A DNA stretch of 64,000 nt, from assembly GCF_008087665.1 (NCBI RefSeq), contig NZ_CP042912.1, positions 3,410,001 through 3,474,000 on the forward strand, in the 5' to 3' direction. Shown here one piece after another: positions 18,195 to 28,051 of this stretch (the stretch's first letter is position 1; every line of letters begins with the position of its first letter). The notes under the pieces are model-generated. The model made no database searches. It had not been told where the DNA came from and saw nothing but the letters and a program-made list of their open reading frames with translations. The translations under genes were made by a program, and so were the position numbers. The stretch is from Mariniblastus fucicola. Lineage in GTDB: Bacteria > Planctomycetota > Planctomycetia > Pirellulales > Pirellulaceae.

Positions 18195-18534
18195 ATCAAC
18201 CGTCGTTTTTAAACAAGGATCAAGTTCCGGAGTTGGACCGAAACAGATTGTCGCTGAGGATATTGTAAAGCGTTACCAAAGTGCAATCTGAATCGCGACG
18301 ATTTTGACGCACGGCAAGATTCGATAAGAAACACCAATTTTGGACGTTTTGAGGTCGCGAAACCTACCAGACTTCCTCTATTTTTAATGTTTGATCGGCT
18401 TTTGTAGCGTGTGGCTTTCCAAATTGGTCTCAATTTCGCAAACAGCGAACTTCCAAAGCGACCCATGCTCTAACATCCGCGAATGCCATTAGTATCGCAA
18501 TTGGCCGACATTTTGAGTGATATCAGATTTCCAC
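18195..18534 (+). other. Divergent intergenic region without a gene
   Basis: About 340 bases separate the DsbD-like gene and the metallo-beta-lactamase gene. It is rather AT-rich and must hold the promoters of both. A -10-like TACAAT reads toward dsbD (18262-18267 on the opposite strand), but no matching -35 box is clear. No coding signal, RNA structure or repeat was seen. Confidence 0.4.
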
Positions 18535-19374
18535 ATGACCGAAAACGTTCCACTTTTAACACATTCGCACGGTGACCTGACTGTTGAAGGATACTCCCGG
18601 GCAGCCGTTCAGTCCTATTGGCGAATCCCTGAGCTGAAGCTCGGCTTCGACCTCGGAGCGCATCCCTGGGAGTTCATGGGGACACCTACGTGGATGATCT
18701 CGCACGCGCATCTCGACCACGTGGCTGGAATCCCGCTGCACGTTTCCCGACGACGGCTGATGAAAATGGCACCACCACGCTTGCTCATGCCGGCTTACAT
18801 GACCAAGTCGATTCGCAAAATGCTGACGTCTTTCGAAGCACTTGACCGTGGCAAAATGCCGTGCGATTTGATCGGCCTGGTCGCCGGAGACGAGTTTGAA
18901 CTTTCCCGCGAACTGGTCGTCAAGACACTTCGCACGACGCATACCGTCACCAGCATGGGATACGTCATTTTTGAACGTCGCAACAAGCTGAAGGCTGAGT
19001 TTCGCGATCTGTCCGGAGAGCAGATTCGGGATTTGAGAGAGGCCGGAACCGAAGTGACCGAAGAGATTCGCGTGCCGATCATTGGCTATACGGGTGACAC
19101 GTCGCCGCGTGGCCTGGATGACAATCCGCTTTTCTACGAAGTCAAAATCTTGATTACCGAGATGACGTTCGTCGCACCCGATCACCGCCAGGACTTGATC
19201 CACAAGAATGGTCACATGCACCTGAATGATTTTGTGGATCGCAAGAACGAGTTCAAGAACGAACTGATCGTCGCGTCGCATTTGAGCACACGTTACTCGC
19301 CAAGACAGGCGATGCATCATGTGCGAAAGGGTCTGCCGGACATGCTCGACGGTCGACTTAAACTATGGGTTTAG
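18535..19374 (+). CDS. Metallo-beta-lactamase-fold hydrolase, RNase Z-like
   Basis: A 279-residue MBL-fold protein. The zinc motif H-A-H-L-D-H is near 60-65, and the D-T-S of Y-T-G-D-T-S near 190 carries the bridging Asp. A-S-H-L-S-T-R-Y near the C-terminus resembles the last His motif of tRNase Z (H-x-S-x-R-Y). This order fits an RNase Z-like nuclease, which would cut the 3' trailer of tRNA precursors, though a general hydrolase is also possible. The ATG at 18535 is used; another lies six codons upstream. The next gene starts 28 bases later. Confidence 0.8.
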   Translation: MTENVPLLTHSHGDLTVEGYSRAAVQSYWRIPELKLGFDLGAHPWEFMGTPTWMISHAHLDHVAGIPLHVSRRRLMKMAPPRLLMPAYMTKSIRKMLTSFEALDRGKMPCDLIGLVAGDEFELSRELVVKTLRTTHTVTSMGYVIFERRNKLKAEFRDLSGEQIRDLREAGTEVTEEIRVPIIGYTGDTSPRGLDDNPLFYEVKILITEMTFVAPDHRQDLIHKNGHMHLNDFVDRKNEFKNELIVASHLSTRYSPRQAMHHVRKGLPDMLDGRLKLWV

Positions 19375-19402
19375 TGATGGGCAAACGCAACGTCAACTCA
19401 AT

Positions 19403-20383
19403 ATGCTAACTGCTTTCGCCATCGTTCAATACTCGATCCTCGCGATCTGCCTTGCGCTTTGGTCGATCCGGATTTCTGCCTATAGGCCGTTATTCGGTAC
19501 GCAGCGGCGCGAAGAGTTCATGTTGCCTCGCATGCAGCAAGTTTCGCCCGTCGGAATGGTCGACATTTTCGTAACCGTTTTGCTCTGGTTTTGCCTGCAA
19601 TCGGTCGGGCTGATTTTGGTGCCGCTTTTGATGGGCATCAGCTTCGAGCAGTTGCAAGACCCGGAGTCCTTGAGCCCAAGGCAGCTGCTCGAGTTTAGCG
19701 GCTGGATGGCGTTGCTGCAGTTACTTTCGACTTTCGCCGCCGCGGCCTATTTGCTGATTCGGCATCGTCGCGTGGGTTGGCTTGGCAGCGGCAAATGGCT
19801 GGGCAACGATGTTCTGCTTGGGATCGTAAGCTCGCTGATGCTGATTCCTGTCGTCATGCTGATTCAGTTGGTTGTGACTCAGCTCATTCCGTACACGCAT
19901 CCGACGCTCGATTCTCTTACGGAGAACTTTACGGGTGCAACTGCGATATGGGCATGGATTGCCGCAGTCGGCGTGGCGCCGTTGGCGGAAGAGTTCTTTT
20001 TTCGTGGGCTCATCCAGGGGTGGTTGCAACGGGCGTTTGACTATGACGAACCGAAAGCCTGGTTCAGTGGCGGAGTCGTTGAGGAAAGTACAGCCCGTGA
20101 GTTTGCCAACGGTTACTTTAAACAGCTGCAGTTCTGGGCGCCGATTCTGATTACTTCCATTGCGTTCGCCGGAGTTCATATGGGGCAAGGACCGGCTCCT
20201 ATCCCGCTGTTTTTCCTGTCGATCGGCATTGGCTATGTATTTCGCAAGTCAGGTTCGCTTTGGCCGTGCGTCATCGTGCACATGCTGCTGAATTCTCTGT
20301 CGCTGACGATGTTGACGCTGGGAGTCATGTATCCCGAATTGATGCCTGCCGACGTCGAGCCGGCCCCGGCGTTGGTTTGGTAA
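19403..20383 (+). CDS. CPBP-family intramembrane metalloprotease
   Basis: A membrane protein of about 326 residues with around eight hydrophobic segments. The CPBP (CAAX protease and bacteriocin-processing/Abi) motifs are present: A-P-L-A-E-E-F-F-F-R-G near 195-205 (E-E-x-x-x-R) and a second motif with His at F-A-G-V-H-M-G near 260. The start at 19403 is preferred because the longer frame overlaps the previous gene and adds a non-hydrophobic stub. Such enzymes cleave peptides in the membrane; the substrate is unknown. It follows the MBL gene closely and may share its transcript. Confidence 0.85.
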   Translation: MLTAFAIVQYSILAICLALWSIRISAYRPLFGTQRREEFMLPRMQQVSPVGMVDIFVTVLLWFCLQSVGLILVPLLMGISFEQLQDPESLSPRQLLEFSGWMALLQLLSTFAAAAYLLIRHRRVGWLGSGKWLGNDVLLGIVSSLMLIPVVMLIQLVVTQLIPYTHPTLDSLTENFTGATAIWAWIAAVGVAPLAEEFFFRGLIQGWLQRAFDYDEPKAWFSGGVVEESTAREFANGYFKQLQFWAPILITSIAFAGVHMGQGPAPIPLFFLSIGIGYVFRKSGSLWPCVIVHMLLNSLSLTMLTLGVMYPELMPADVEPAPALVW

Positions 20384-20430
20384 ATCCGGAAATGCGGACT
20401 TGGTGTCAGACTAGAATGTTCGATGTGCAG

Positions 20431-20590
20431 GTCTGGGACGGGCTTCGTTTGAGTTGGCAGGCTCAAGTTTGGGACAGACTTGCCTACTACTCTACCAATG
20501 ACGTGCGTGAGCTTGGGACAGACTCGCCTACTCCTACTGACAGATTCACCTGCTAATTGAATTGCGCCGAGACTGGGACAGATTTGTCGA
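20431..20590 (+). repeat. Four imperfect GGGACAGAC direct repeats
   Basis: Between the protease and oxidoreductase genes, a unit close to TTGGGACAGACTTGCCTAC occurs four times in varying form, beginning near 20432, 20468, 20512 and 20572. The spacers (about 36-60 bases) differ in sequence and length, which rules out a CRISPR array. The units may be degraded repeats of a genome-wide family; no function is visible. Confidence 0.6.
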
Positions 20591-20637
20591 CTCGGTTATG
20601 ATCCAGCTTCACAAAACGCTTGAATACAGGAACAAAA

Positions 20638-21717
20638 ATGCCAATCGGATTTGGAATCGTCGGATGCGGAATGATCGCCAACTTTCACGCCAAAGCAATT
20701 GAAGCGATCCCCGGCGCGAAATTGATTGGTTGCCAAAGCCGCAGAATGGAATCGGCAACGAAGCTGGCTGCCGAGTATGACTGCGAGCCGTACGATGACT
20801 TGCAGGCGATGCTGGCCAATCCCAAAGTGGATGTGATCACGATTTGCACTCCCAGCGGTGCTCACATGGAGCCCGCGATTCTTGCGGCGAAAGCTGGTAA
20901 ACATCTGATAATAGAAAAGCCTCTGGAAATCACGCTTAAACGCTGCGACAGAATCATTGAAGCCTGCAAGAAGAATGGCGTTTTGCTTTCGACGATCTTC
21001 CCATCACGCTTCCATCGCGCCAGCCAATTGCTGAAAGAAGCCATCGACAAAGGCCGTTTCGGAACGTTGACGCTCGGCGACGCCTACGTCAAATGGTTCC
21101 GGACTCAGGAATACTACGACAGCGGACAGTGGCGTGGAACGTGGGATCTCGACGGTGGAGGAGCCTTGATGAACCAGGCGATTCACAACGTTGATCTGCT
21201 GACCTGGCTGATGGGCCCAGTGGCAGAGCTTTCCGCTCAGACGGCAACGCTTGCTCACGATCGGATCGAAGTCGAAGACGTGGCAACCGCGTCTTTGAAG
21301 TTCGAAAACGGAGCCCTCGGCGTTATCGAAGCGTCGACGGCGGCGTTTCCTGGCATGCTGAAGAAAACCGAAATTCACGGCAGCGACGGTTCGGCAGTCA
21401 TCGAAGAGGAAGACATCAAGGTTTGGGAGTTCAGGAAGAAGACAGCCAAGGACAAGAAGATCATCGATGAATTCAATTCTGTTACCGAGACCGGAGGGGG
21501 TGCTGCAGATCCGTCCGCGATTGGATTCGAGGCCCACGAGAAACAGTTCCGCGATGTGATTCGAGCGATCAAAACGGGAAAACCGATGGCGATCGACGGG
21601 GCCGAGGGACGTCGCAGCGTGGAAGTGATTCTGGCGATCTATAAAGCTGCGGAGACAGGCAAGACCGTAAAGCTGCCTTTGAAAATTGACCCTGTGTTGA
21701 AGGCTCGCAAGAAATAG
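20638..21717 (+). CDS. Gfo/Idh/MocA-family NAD(P)-dependent oxidoreductase
   Basis: A cytoplasmic oxidoreductase of about 359 residues. The N-terminal Rossmann fold begins G-I-V-G-C-G-M-I-A (dinucleotide loop near 6-14); E-K-P-L near 94-97 is the family's conserved Lys-Pro motif; and a G-G-G-A-L-M-N-Q-A-I-H segment near 175-185 carries the conserved His. Members act on sugars, inositols or related polyols; the substrate is not evident. An ACAGGA ribosome-binding site 6 bases upstream supports the ATG at 20638. It ends at a bidirectional terminator facing the BY-kinase gene. Confidence 0.92.
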   Translation: MPIGFGIVGCGMIANFHAKAIEAIPGAKLIGCQSRRMESATKLAAEYDCEPYDDLQAMLANPKVDVITICTPSGAHMEPAILAAKAGKHLIIEKPLEITLKRCDRIIEACKKNGVLLSTIFPSRFHRASQLLKEAIDKGRFGTLTLGDAYVKWFRTQEYYDSGQWRGTWDLDGGGALMNQAIHNVDLLTWLMGPVAELSAQTATLAHDRIEVEDVATASLKFENGALGVIEASTAAFPGMLKKTEIHGSDGSAVIEEEDIKVWEFRKKTAKDKKIIDEFNSVTETGGGAADPSAIGFEAHEKQFRDVIRAIKTGKPMAIDGAEGRRSVEVILAIYKAAETGKTVKLPLKIDPVLKARKK

Positions 21718-21777
21718 CGGAGCCCGAACCAGGTTCAAAACGGAGGATCGATTGTTCTTCCATCTCACAGCGACACG

Positions 21778-21815
21778 AAAAAAGCCGAGCTGAATCGTCA
21801 GCTCGGCTTTTTGAT
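21778..21815 (+). terminator. Bidirectional terminator between converging genes
   Basis: AAAGCCGAGCTGA pairs perfectly with TCAGCTCGGCTTT around an ATCG loop, and A and T runs flank it on both sides. It lies between the converging oxidoreductase and BY-kinase genes and can serve both. A second perfect 9-bp hairpin (GCCATCCAG/CTGGATGGC, 21823-21847) follows without a T run. Confidence 0.93.
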
Positions 21816-21866
21816 TTGAATAGCCATCCAGTTTTGATCTGGATGGCGAAACCAATTGGTCGCTGG

Positions 21867-24230
21867 TTAGTTACGGGACTTTGACGACGACTTCGCATCG
21901 ACCAAATTTGGAATGGGTGGCTGATGCGACGGAGTATTCGCTGCAGGAGTCGGAGCATTGCCCGAGTAGTTTTTGCCGTAGCTCGAACCGTATCCTCCGC
22001 CGTAAGTGTATCCGCCGTAGCCGTACTTGCCGCCTTTGTAGTCGTAGGTTTTCTGGTCGCGACGACGAAGGCCGTTGATAATAACACCCGACAGTTCGAC
22101 GCCCATCGAATCGATGACTTCTTTTGCACGAACCGAATTGCTTCGGACACCATTGGTGATTCGCATAACCATGTACACGAGGTCGACGAAGCGACAAACG
22201 ATTGCCGGATCCGTAACGGCCAACAGTGGCGGCGTATCGATCAGGATGTAGTCATACTGTTCACGGTAGACACCGATGATCGCTTCGAAACGAGCCGAAG
22301 TAAGCAGCTCGGACGGGTTCGGAGGAATCGGACCGCAGGTGACGACCGACAGGTACTCGGGCTGAATCACGCGAACGGCTTCTTCAGGTTCCATCTGTCC
22401 ATAAACGACGGACGTCAAACCGTAGTCGTTGTCGACTCCGAAATACTTGTGCTGACGCGGCTTACGCAAATCGGCGTCGATCAAAAGCACTTTGCGACCG
22501 GACTGAGCCATTGACGCTGCCAGGTTGGCGATCGTCGTTGACTTACCGTCGCCCGGTGTCGGGCTGGTCATCTGAATAATCTTCGCACCCGTTTCCTGGG
22601 CCCGGAAAAAGATCGATGTTCGAATCGAACGATAGGCTTCACAGTTCTGGTTCGACGGCTGGTGAAGCGCGATCAATTCTGGAGCAACATTTGAAAAAGG
22701 TGAATCCTTGCGAGGACGAACTCGTTGGAACAGTCCAACGTGACCGATGACTCGAGAGCCCAGAATCGCTGCGATGTCTTCTGAAGAGCGGAAGGTTTTC
22801 TCAGCCATCTCTTTGACGCCCGCGAACAGGAATCCAAGCAATGTTCCAAGGAACAGTCCACCGCCAAGACACAGCGGCAGGCTTGGAGCCACTTGCTCAG
22901 CGACCGAGGCTGGATTCAGTTCTGACATCTTTCGCCATTTAAAATCCTTGAGGACTTCGACCTCACCAAGCTTGTCAATCGTGTTGTCGCTGTACAACTC
23001 AAGGCGATCGCGTTCTCTCTGCAAAGCCAGCAATCGCTCGATATTGACCGAGGTCTGTGCAGCTTTACGCTGCTCATCAAGAATCGATTCCTCAAGGCTC
23101 TTCTCCTGGGCAGAGATCATTGCAATTTGGCCGGCAACTCGCTCGACAAAATCAGCAACCATATCGGGCTTGCCCTGCAGTTCATTTTCTTCGCCTCGCA
23201 GCGACGAAAGTTCCTGCATTCGCATTGAATCGACCATCGCGATTTGTTTACGAACATTCTTAAGTTCCGGATGATTGGAGCCATATTGTTGCAGCAGCTC
23301 CTGCTCCAGCATTTTCAACTCAACGTACTTATTGTGTGTGGAAGTGTAAGCTCCCATGTTTGTTTCGCTGAACTCCTGCAAGACACCGATCACCAGTGAC
23401 TCCGGGTTTTTACCCATCGCCTTGGCCTGTTGGATTGAAGTCACGCGTGCCTCGAGTCGAGTACGTTCTCGACGCAATTGATGTAACTCTTCGTGCAACC
23501 GGGCTTGTTGGAGCTGGTAAGGATTCTGGACGCGACCGTCGACGATCAGCATCTCTGGAAGCCCCATCAGTTTCTCGATCTCTTCCTGAACTTCTTTCGT
23601 GCGGCTCAGCATGTTTTCATTGAGCGTCTTCCAAAGCTGAGTGGTCTGGCCACCAATTTCTTCAGCGTCCGAATCGATGTAGCTACCGAAAGCTTTGACA
23701 ACTGCATCCAAGATCTGCTCAGCTTCTTTCTGATTGCCGCCGTCAAAAGAAATCTTGATCACGCCCGAGTTCGATTTAACATCGGCGGACTTTGCGATCA
23801 GAGCTTTCCCGTCTCGCAAATAGCGGATGACAGAATCGACATCCTCGAAGGTTTCCATCTGCTCGAACTTGCCATCGCGAATCGCATTCTTGAGCGTCGC
23901 CGTGCTTCGCAAAATCTCGATGTATTTTTCCACGGTGTCCTGAGCGTAGCCGTCTTCTTCCGAAATGCTCGGCGCGCTCTTTTCATCGACAAAAACTTTT
24001 GCCGTCGAGCGATACGTTTTTGGAGCCTGAAAGAAGAACAACAATGCAGCGGCGATGCCAAGCAACGTAAAGAACAGTATCAGCCAGATCTTTCGCCGGA
24101 CCATGTCGAACACGTCAAAGTTGTACAACTCCGAAAGTCCGCCACCGGAAGATGGCATTGAGCCGGATCCCTGCGGTTGCGGGATGCCATAGTTATTGTT
24201 GTTATTTTGGACTGGGCGTAATCCGGACAT
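21867..24230 (-). CDS. Wzz/BY-kinase exopolysaccharide tyrosine autokinase
   Basis: An inner-membrane polysaccharide co-polymerase fused to a bacterial tyrosine kinase, about 787 residues, controlling exopolysaccharide chain assembly. Order: Asn/Gln-rich N-tail; first span about 48-68; large coiled-coil-prone periplasmic region; second span near 450; then a cytoplasmic P-loop kinase with Walker A P-G-D-G-K-S-T (near 562), Walker A' L-L-I-D-A-D-L-R-K and Walker B Y-I-L-I-D-T-P. The tail near 725-755 is a dense Gly-Tyr cluster, the autophosphorylation site of this family. An ATG at 24230 is used; an in-frame GTG lies three codons upstream. It belongs with the ligase-like and Wza-like genes nearby. 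Confidence 0.93.
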   Translation of the reverse strand: MSGLRPVQNNNNNYGIPQPQGSGSMPSSGGGLSELYNFDVFDMVRRKIWLILFFTLLGIAAALLFFFQAPKTYRSTAKVFVDEKSAPSISEEDGYAQDTVEKYIEILRSTATLKNAIRDGKFEQMETFEDVDSVIRYLRDGKALIAKSADVKSNSGVIKISFDGGNQKEAEQILDAVVKAFGSYIDSDAEEIGGQTTQLWKTLNENMLSRTKEVQEEIEKLMGLPEMLIVDGRVQNPYQLQQARLHEELHQLRRERTRLEARVTSIQQAKAMGKNPESLVIGVLQEFSETNMGAYTSTHNKYVELKMLEQELLQQYGSNHPELKNVRKQIAMVDSMRMQELSSLRGEENELQGKPDMVADFVERVAGQIAMISAQEKSLEESILDEQRKAAQTSVNIERLLALQRERDRLELYSDNTIDKLGEVEVLKDFKWRKMSELNPASVAEQVAPSLPLCLGGGLFLGTLLGFLFAGVKEMAEKTFRSSEDIAAILGSRVIGHVGLFQRVRPRKDSPFSNVAPELIALHQPSNQNCEAYRSIRTSIFFRAQETGAKIIQMTSPTPGDGKSTTIANLAASMAQSGRKVLLIDADLRKPRQHKYFGVDNDYGLTSVVYGQMEPEEAVRVIQPEYLSVVTCGPIPPNPSELLTSARFEAIIGVYREQYDYILIDTPPLLAVTDPAIVCRFVDLVYMVMRITNGVRSNSVRAKEVIDSMGVELSGVIINGLRRRDQKTYDYKGGKYGYGGYTYGGGYGSSYGKNYSGNAPTPAANTPSHQPPIPNLVDAKSSSKSRN

Positions 24231-24362
24231 TATAAGCACTTGCTCCAGGTTGGATTCGGCATTTTGCCGAACACCGACTTATCGACATAATCGATAATCG
24301 GCTGGTTGGGTCTGAATTTGGGGGAAATTAACTTTGGATATGAACGAATAGGGGCTTCATTC

Positions 24363-26951
24363 CTATTCGCTGTTTTGTCGGCGGAGTCTCTCTCGCTTCA
24401 ATCGTTCAACTAAGCGTGAGATTTTAATAGCGGCCTCGGGCTGTTCCAGTTGGCAAATCTTCATTTCCTTGATCGAATCATCGTAACGACCGATCTCGGC
24501 AAGAGATTTGGCGTAATCAAGCCGCCATTCCGGGCGATCAGCATTTGACGCCAGCACCACCTCGAACTCTTTGCAAGCCTTTTCAAAATCTTTGGCGAGA
24601 AACCAAGCTTGCGCGTTTAGCACGCTTTTTTGGACATCGTCAAGATTCGAGCTTTTAATGAGTCTTCTAGTATGGACCAGCAAGAGTTGATTTGGAACCT
24701 TCTGTTCCGGGGCTGAAAAGTACTGTTTTGATAATCTAAGCAAGTCTTGCGGATTTTGCGGGAGGACGGTCTCAAAATAAAGTTTCGCTGGAAGCCCAAC
24801 TCCGAACTGGACAATTCGTCCTTCGTATTGCCGGCTCCGTGAAAGGCAACCTGCCCACAGTTCGGCGGCCTGTTCAAAGTTCCCGGAATGCATGCACAAG
24901 AGCCCTGCATCGTAAGAAAGCCCGGTGTACCCTTTGGCCATTTCGAGAGCGTCGCGAACATGCTTTGACTCCACCTCGCGATTGCCCTCTTCCGGACCCA
25001 ACAGCACCGTGAGCTGAGCCAAACGGAAGTGGATGCGTTCACTACGATCGCATCGTGATAGGGCCTCGTTGAAATGCACCCAAGCCTTTTGAAGCTCTGG
25101 CGTGACGACCGTTGGATCACCGCGCATCGATCTGAATTCGGTTGGGTTCTGAGCCTCAGTGATGCGCATCACGCGGTGAAGATTGATTAGCGATGTCGTC
25201 ATCCAGAAATCGGATCGTGGCGGGAATTGTTCTTCGATTTCCTCTTCGCTCATCCCGGCCTCAGCACCTTGCTGGCGGATCGCGATATCCATCTCATTGA
25301 CGACCTCTTCGGTCAACTTTTGTCGATGGCGAAATACTTCGCACTGCCCAAGCAAATACTGAGTCTCCCAGTCTTCAGGCAAAAACTTTTCCGAAAACAG
25401 CAACGCCTTTTCCGCTCGGTCCAGCCTGTGGGCACTGTCTCCCTTGTATTTAACATGCAATCCAATTTGCCGCTTTGCGTATTGAACTGATTCAATGGCC
25501 GCGCTGGGGAATGCTGAATAGGCCGACGTCAGAATTAAAATCAAAAGCACGCCGAATCGATAGTAGTTTCCTAGCGATTTCCTGCCGTCATTGCCAGCAC
25601 GATCCAGACGACATTCTGGATGACTTGCACGTCCAACGATGCAACCGAAAAGGATGGCGGCCACAACAAAATTCGCCGGTTGATAAATTCCAAAATCCAG
25701 ACAGCTCGCTGCCATCAATCCAACAATCGAAGCCGCTCCAGCAACGGCTAAAGCGCGATCTGCCGAGCGTGGCTGCCGAAATAACAACCAGATTGAGTAC
25801 AACAGGGTTAGCAGCGTCAGCCCCAAGGCGGCCATCCCGGGCATACCCAATTCCGCGAGCGTTTCGAGATAGACGTTTTCTGCGTGAGCAAACTTTCCTC
25901 GAAACGCCTGCTGTTGGAAGACAGGGTATTCGTAGCGATACGTTCCAAGCCCGGACCCCAACAGCCAATGTGCTTTGTAGTATGAGGTTGCGTCTTTCCA
26001 ATGCATCAGACGCGGCGCTGAATCTTCATCGGCTTCCGCGATCGAGGCCAAGGACTGGGAAACCGCATCAGCTTGCTCGACCCACATTGCTGTCCCAATG
26101 CAAGACGCGATAACGATAGCCGCCAGAACGACCGCCCACCGATTGGCCAGCATCAACAACAGCAAGCCAGTCGACAAACCGGCAACGACGCTGACCGATC
26201 CACCTCGCGAAAATGACAAAAACACACCGGCGACAATCGCAATCAACCCAGTCAGGCAATAGAGGTGTTTGGCTTCGAGATTTGCGAGGAACCTCGACAA
26301 CGCGAGCACAGGCCGAAACTTTTCACGCGCACGATGCGACGAAGAAAGAGAGACGTCGCCGGCAGCGTATTCAAATTCATTTTGTTTCGCGTTGGCCATG
26401 AATTGCTTGGCCAAAAAATAGAGCGGCCCGGCAAGCACCAGAATCAGAAATCCCGCACCATTATTTTTATTCACGAACGGACCGAAAGGGACACCTCCGT
26501 ACAGCAACTCATAGACCCACAAGATCTTCCCATTCCAACCGAGATTCTGGACGATACCGACGAATGCGACGGCAAACCCGGTCACACCTGCACATATCAG
26601 CAGCGGCTCGACGGTTGATCGCTCGCGAAAAAGTACAATCGACGAGAGAAACAGACCGATAGCGCTACCCAACACATAAAGCTGGGCTCGCGATGCAGAT
26701 GGATAAACCGAGATCGGACCGCTGAGCGAAAGCGACTGATAGATCGCATATCCGGCAGCCAATGGGAGTACAAACCAGACCATGCTAGTGCGAAATTTCT
26801 TTCGCTCGACAAGGCAGCTCAATGCAGCCATTCCGCCAAGCACTGCGGCCAGCAGCAGCACCACGGTTCGGACGTACAAATAGTTGCCGCCGATGGGCCA
26901 AGGGGCCGCCAAAATCATGAGTCCAGCAAGAAGGGTTGAAGCGAACTTCAT
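24363..26951 (-). CDS. O-antigen ligase/polymerase-like membrane protein with TPR-like C-terminus
   Basis: A large membrane protein of about 862 residues. The first about 430 residues hold roughly a dozen hydrophobic spans with long loops, including G-S-G-L-G-T-Y-R-Y-E-Y-P and H-A-E-N-V-Y-L-E-T-L near 330-360, which resembles the Wzy_C/O-antigen ligase signature. The second half is soluble and helical and looks like TPR repeats. It could polymerise or ligate exopolysaccharide repeat units. The ATG at 26951 starts directly before a signal-anchor segment; an upstream TTG has no ribosome-binding site. It lies upstream of the BY-kinase on the same strand, 132 bases away. Confidence 0.8.
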   Translation of the reverse strand: MKFASTLLAGLMILAAPWPIGGNYLYVRTVVLLLAAVLGGMAALSCLVERKKFRTSMVWFVLPLAAGYAIYQSLSLSGPISVYPSASRAQLYVLGSAIGLFLSSIVLFRERSTVEPLLICAGVTGFAVAFVGIVQNLGWNGKILWVYELLYGGVPFGPFVNKNNGAGFLILVLAGPLYFLAKQFMANAKQNEFEYAAGDVSLSSSHRAREKFRPVLALSRFLANLEAKHLYCLTGLIAIVAGVFLSFSRGGSVSVVAGLSTGLLLLMLANRWAVVLAAIVIASCIGTAMWVEQADAVSQSLASIAEADEDSAPRLMHWKDATSYYKAHWLLGSGLGTYRYEYPVFQQQAFRGKFAHAENVYLETLAELGMPGMAALGLTLLTLLYSIWLLFRQPRSADRALAVAGAASIVGLMAASCLDFGIYQPANFVVAAILFGCIVGRASHPECRLDRAGNDGRKSLGNYYRFGVLLILILTSAYSAFPSAAIESVQYAKRQIGLHVKYKGDSAHRLDRAEKALLFSEKFLPEDWETQYLLGQCEVFRHRQKLTEEVVNEMDIAIRQQGAEAGMSEEEIEEQFPPRSDFWMTTSLINLHRVMRITEAQNPTEFRSMRGDPTVVTPELQKAWVHFNEALSRCDRSERIHFRLAQLTVLLGPEEGNREVESKHVRDALEMAKGYTGLSYDAGLLCMHSGNFEQAAELWAGCLSRSRQYEGRIVQFGVGLPAKLYFETVLPQNPQDLLRLSKQYFSAPEQKVPNQLLLVHTRRLIKSSNLDDVQKSVLNAQAWFLAKDFEKACKEFEVVLASNADRPEWRLDYAKSLAEIGRYDDSIKEMKICQLEQPEAAIKISRLVERLKRERLRRQNSE

Positions 26952-27110
26952 AATTTTGGGCAACGTGAGGGACAATTAGGAGGGAACTAAAAATAAGGTC
27001 TGATTATCCGCCGCCATTCATGATCAATCGTGGCGAATCACCCAATGATCTGGCTGTAACAGACAGTCGTGCGGGTTATCTCATATGGTCAGTTTTTTTT
27101 CAATTTTCGT

Positions 27111-27138
27111 TTGACCAATTAGGGCAAATAAATATACT
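27111..27138 (+). promoter_or_regulatory. Sigma-70-type promoter
   Basis: TTGACC (27111-27116) and TATACT (27133-27138) are separated by 16 bases in an AT-rich stretch about 80 bases before the secreted glycine-rich protein gene. This is one of the best consensus promoters in the window. It implies a 5' leader of about 75 bases. Confidence 0.7.
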
Positions 27139-27219
27139 AAGCAGTCGCCCGAAAACCACTTGGGCAATTTAGATAAACGATTGGGATTGAATTCCCGCTA
27201 CCCACCCAGGATTTTCACC

Positions 27220-27846
27220 ATGTTGATCAAGAAGTTTGCCGCTGTCCTTATGTGCTGCCTGTTCGCAGCAGCTGCGACAGCCCAGGATGCCAAAATTGAG
27301 GCACCAGCGGTCGCATCCGACGCAGCAACTACTGTCGTGAAGAAAAGCGTCAAAGTAATGCTGAACGAAGAGGGAGCTCTTGAAGGCAAGGCTTTCCTTG
27401 AGGAATCTAAAGAAGTTGCCGCTAACGTGAAAGTTTCTCTTTCTGCGAATGGCAAAGTCATCGACGCAGTCGAGACCGACGAAAAAGGCAACTTTTCGTT
27501 CGCCAATGTTGCACCTGGTGCTTACCAGATGCTGGGATCGGCTGACGGATATGTTGGTACTCAGTCGTACAACGTAGTCCCTTACTCCAGCCCAGCAGTC
27601 GGCTCTCCTTGCTCGCTCGGCATGTGCGGTGCAAGCTCGAACGTTGTTTACGACAACTACGCTTCGGCTCCTGTGTCTTCATTTTCGTCTAGCTGCGGCT
27701 CATGCAACACATGCGGCGGCGGACTTGGTGGCGGTCGTCTCGGTGGACGCCTTGGTGGTGGACTCTTGAGCAACGGTCGCATTGGACTGATTGGTCTCGC
27801 TGGACTCGCTGGACTTGCGGGCGACGATGCAAGCCCGGATCGCTAA
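27220..27846 (+). CDS. Secreted protein with carboxypeptidase-regulatory-like domain and Gly-rich tail
   Basis: A secreted protein of about 208 residues. A signal peptide (MLIKKFAAVLMCCLFAAAATA) supports the ATG at 27220. Residues about 50-110 form a carboxypeptidase-regulatory/CNA-B-like beta sandwich (G-N-F-S-F-A-N-V-A-P-G-A-Y). A Cys-containing stretch (C-G-S-C-N-T-C) and a Gly/Leu-rich tail follow. It sits between the two halves of the exopolysaccharide cluster, with its own promoter and terminator, and may be a matrix or surface protein. That link is inferred from position. Confidence 0.7.
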   Translation: MLIKKFAAVLMCCLFAAAATAQDAKIEAPAVASDAATTVVKKSVKVMLNEEGALEGKAFLEESKEVAANVKVSLSANGKVIDAVETDEKGNFSFANVAPGAYQMLGSADGYVGTQSYNVVPYSSPAVGSPCSLGMCGASSNVVYDNYASAPVSSFSSSCGSCNTCGGGLGGGRLGGRLGGGLLSNGRIGLIGLAGLAGLAGDDASPDR

Positions 27847-27871
27847 AACCCGATCTGGACACGAATTAATT

Positions 27872-27906
27872 AAAGCCCCTGGCATTCTGTTGCTTGGGGC
27901 TTTTTT
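27872..27906 (+). terminator. Rho-independent terminator
   Basis: AAAGCCCC pairs with GGGGCTTT, extended inward by several pairs with one wobble, and is followed by six T. It lies 26 bases after the stop codon of the secreted glycine-rich protein. Confidence 0.9.
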
Positions 27907-28051
27907 CATGGTTTGCCTTCCCTGCGCGTCAATGCAAACGAAATCATTGATACCCTGAAAATCGGAACAACTTCACTCACTGGAACATGTGGAACTCCGT
28001 CATAACCCTTCACAGCGGATCGTCCGGATAACCGAACCTGTTGATACTATC

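Noticed and set aside
20431-20590. Possible CRISPR array
   Set aside because: Repeats are imperfect and short, spacing is irregular, spacers differ in length and no cas gene is near.
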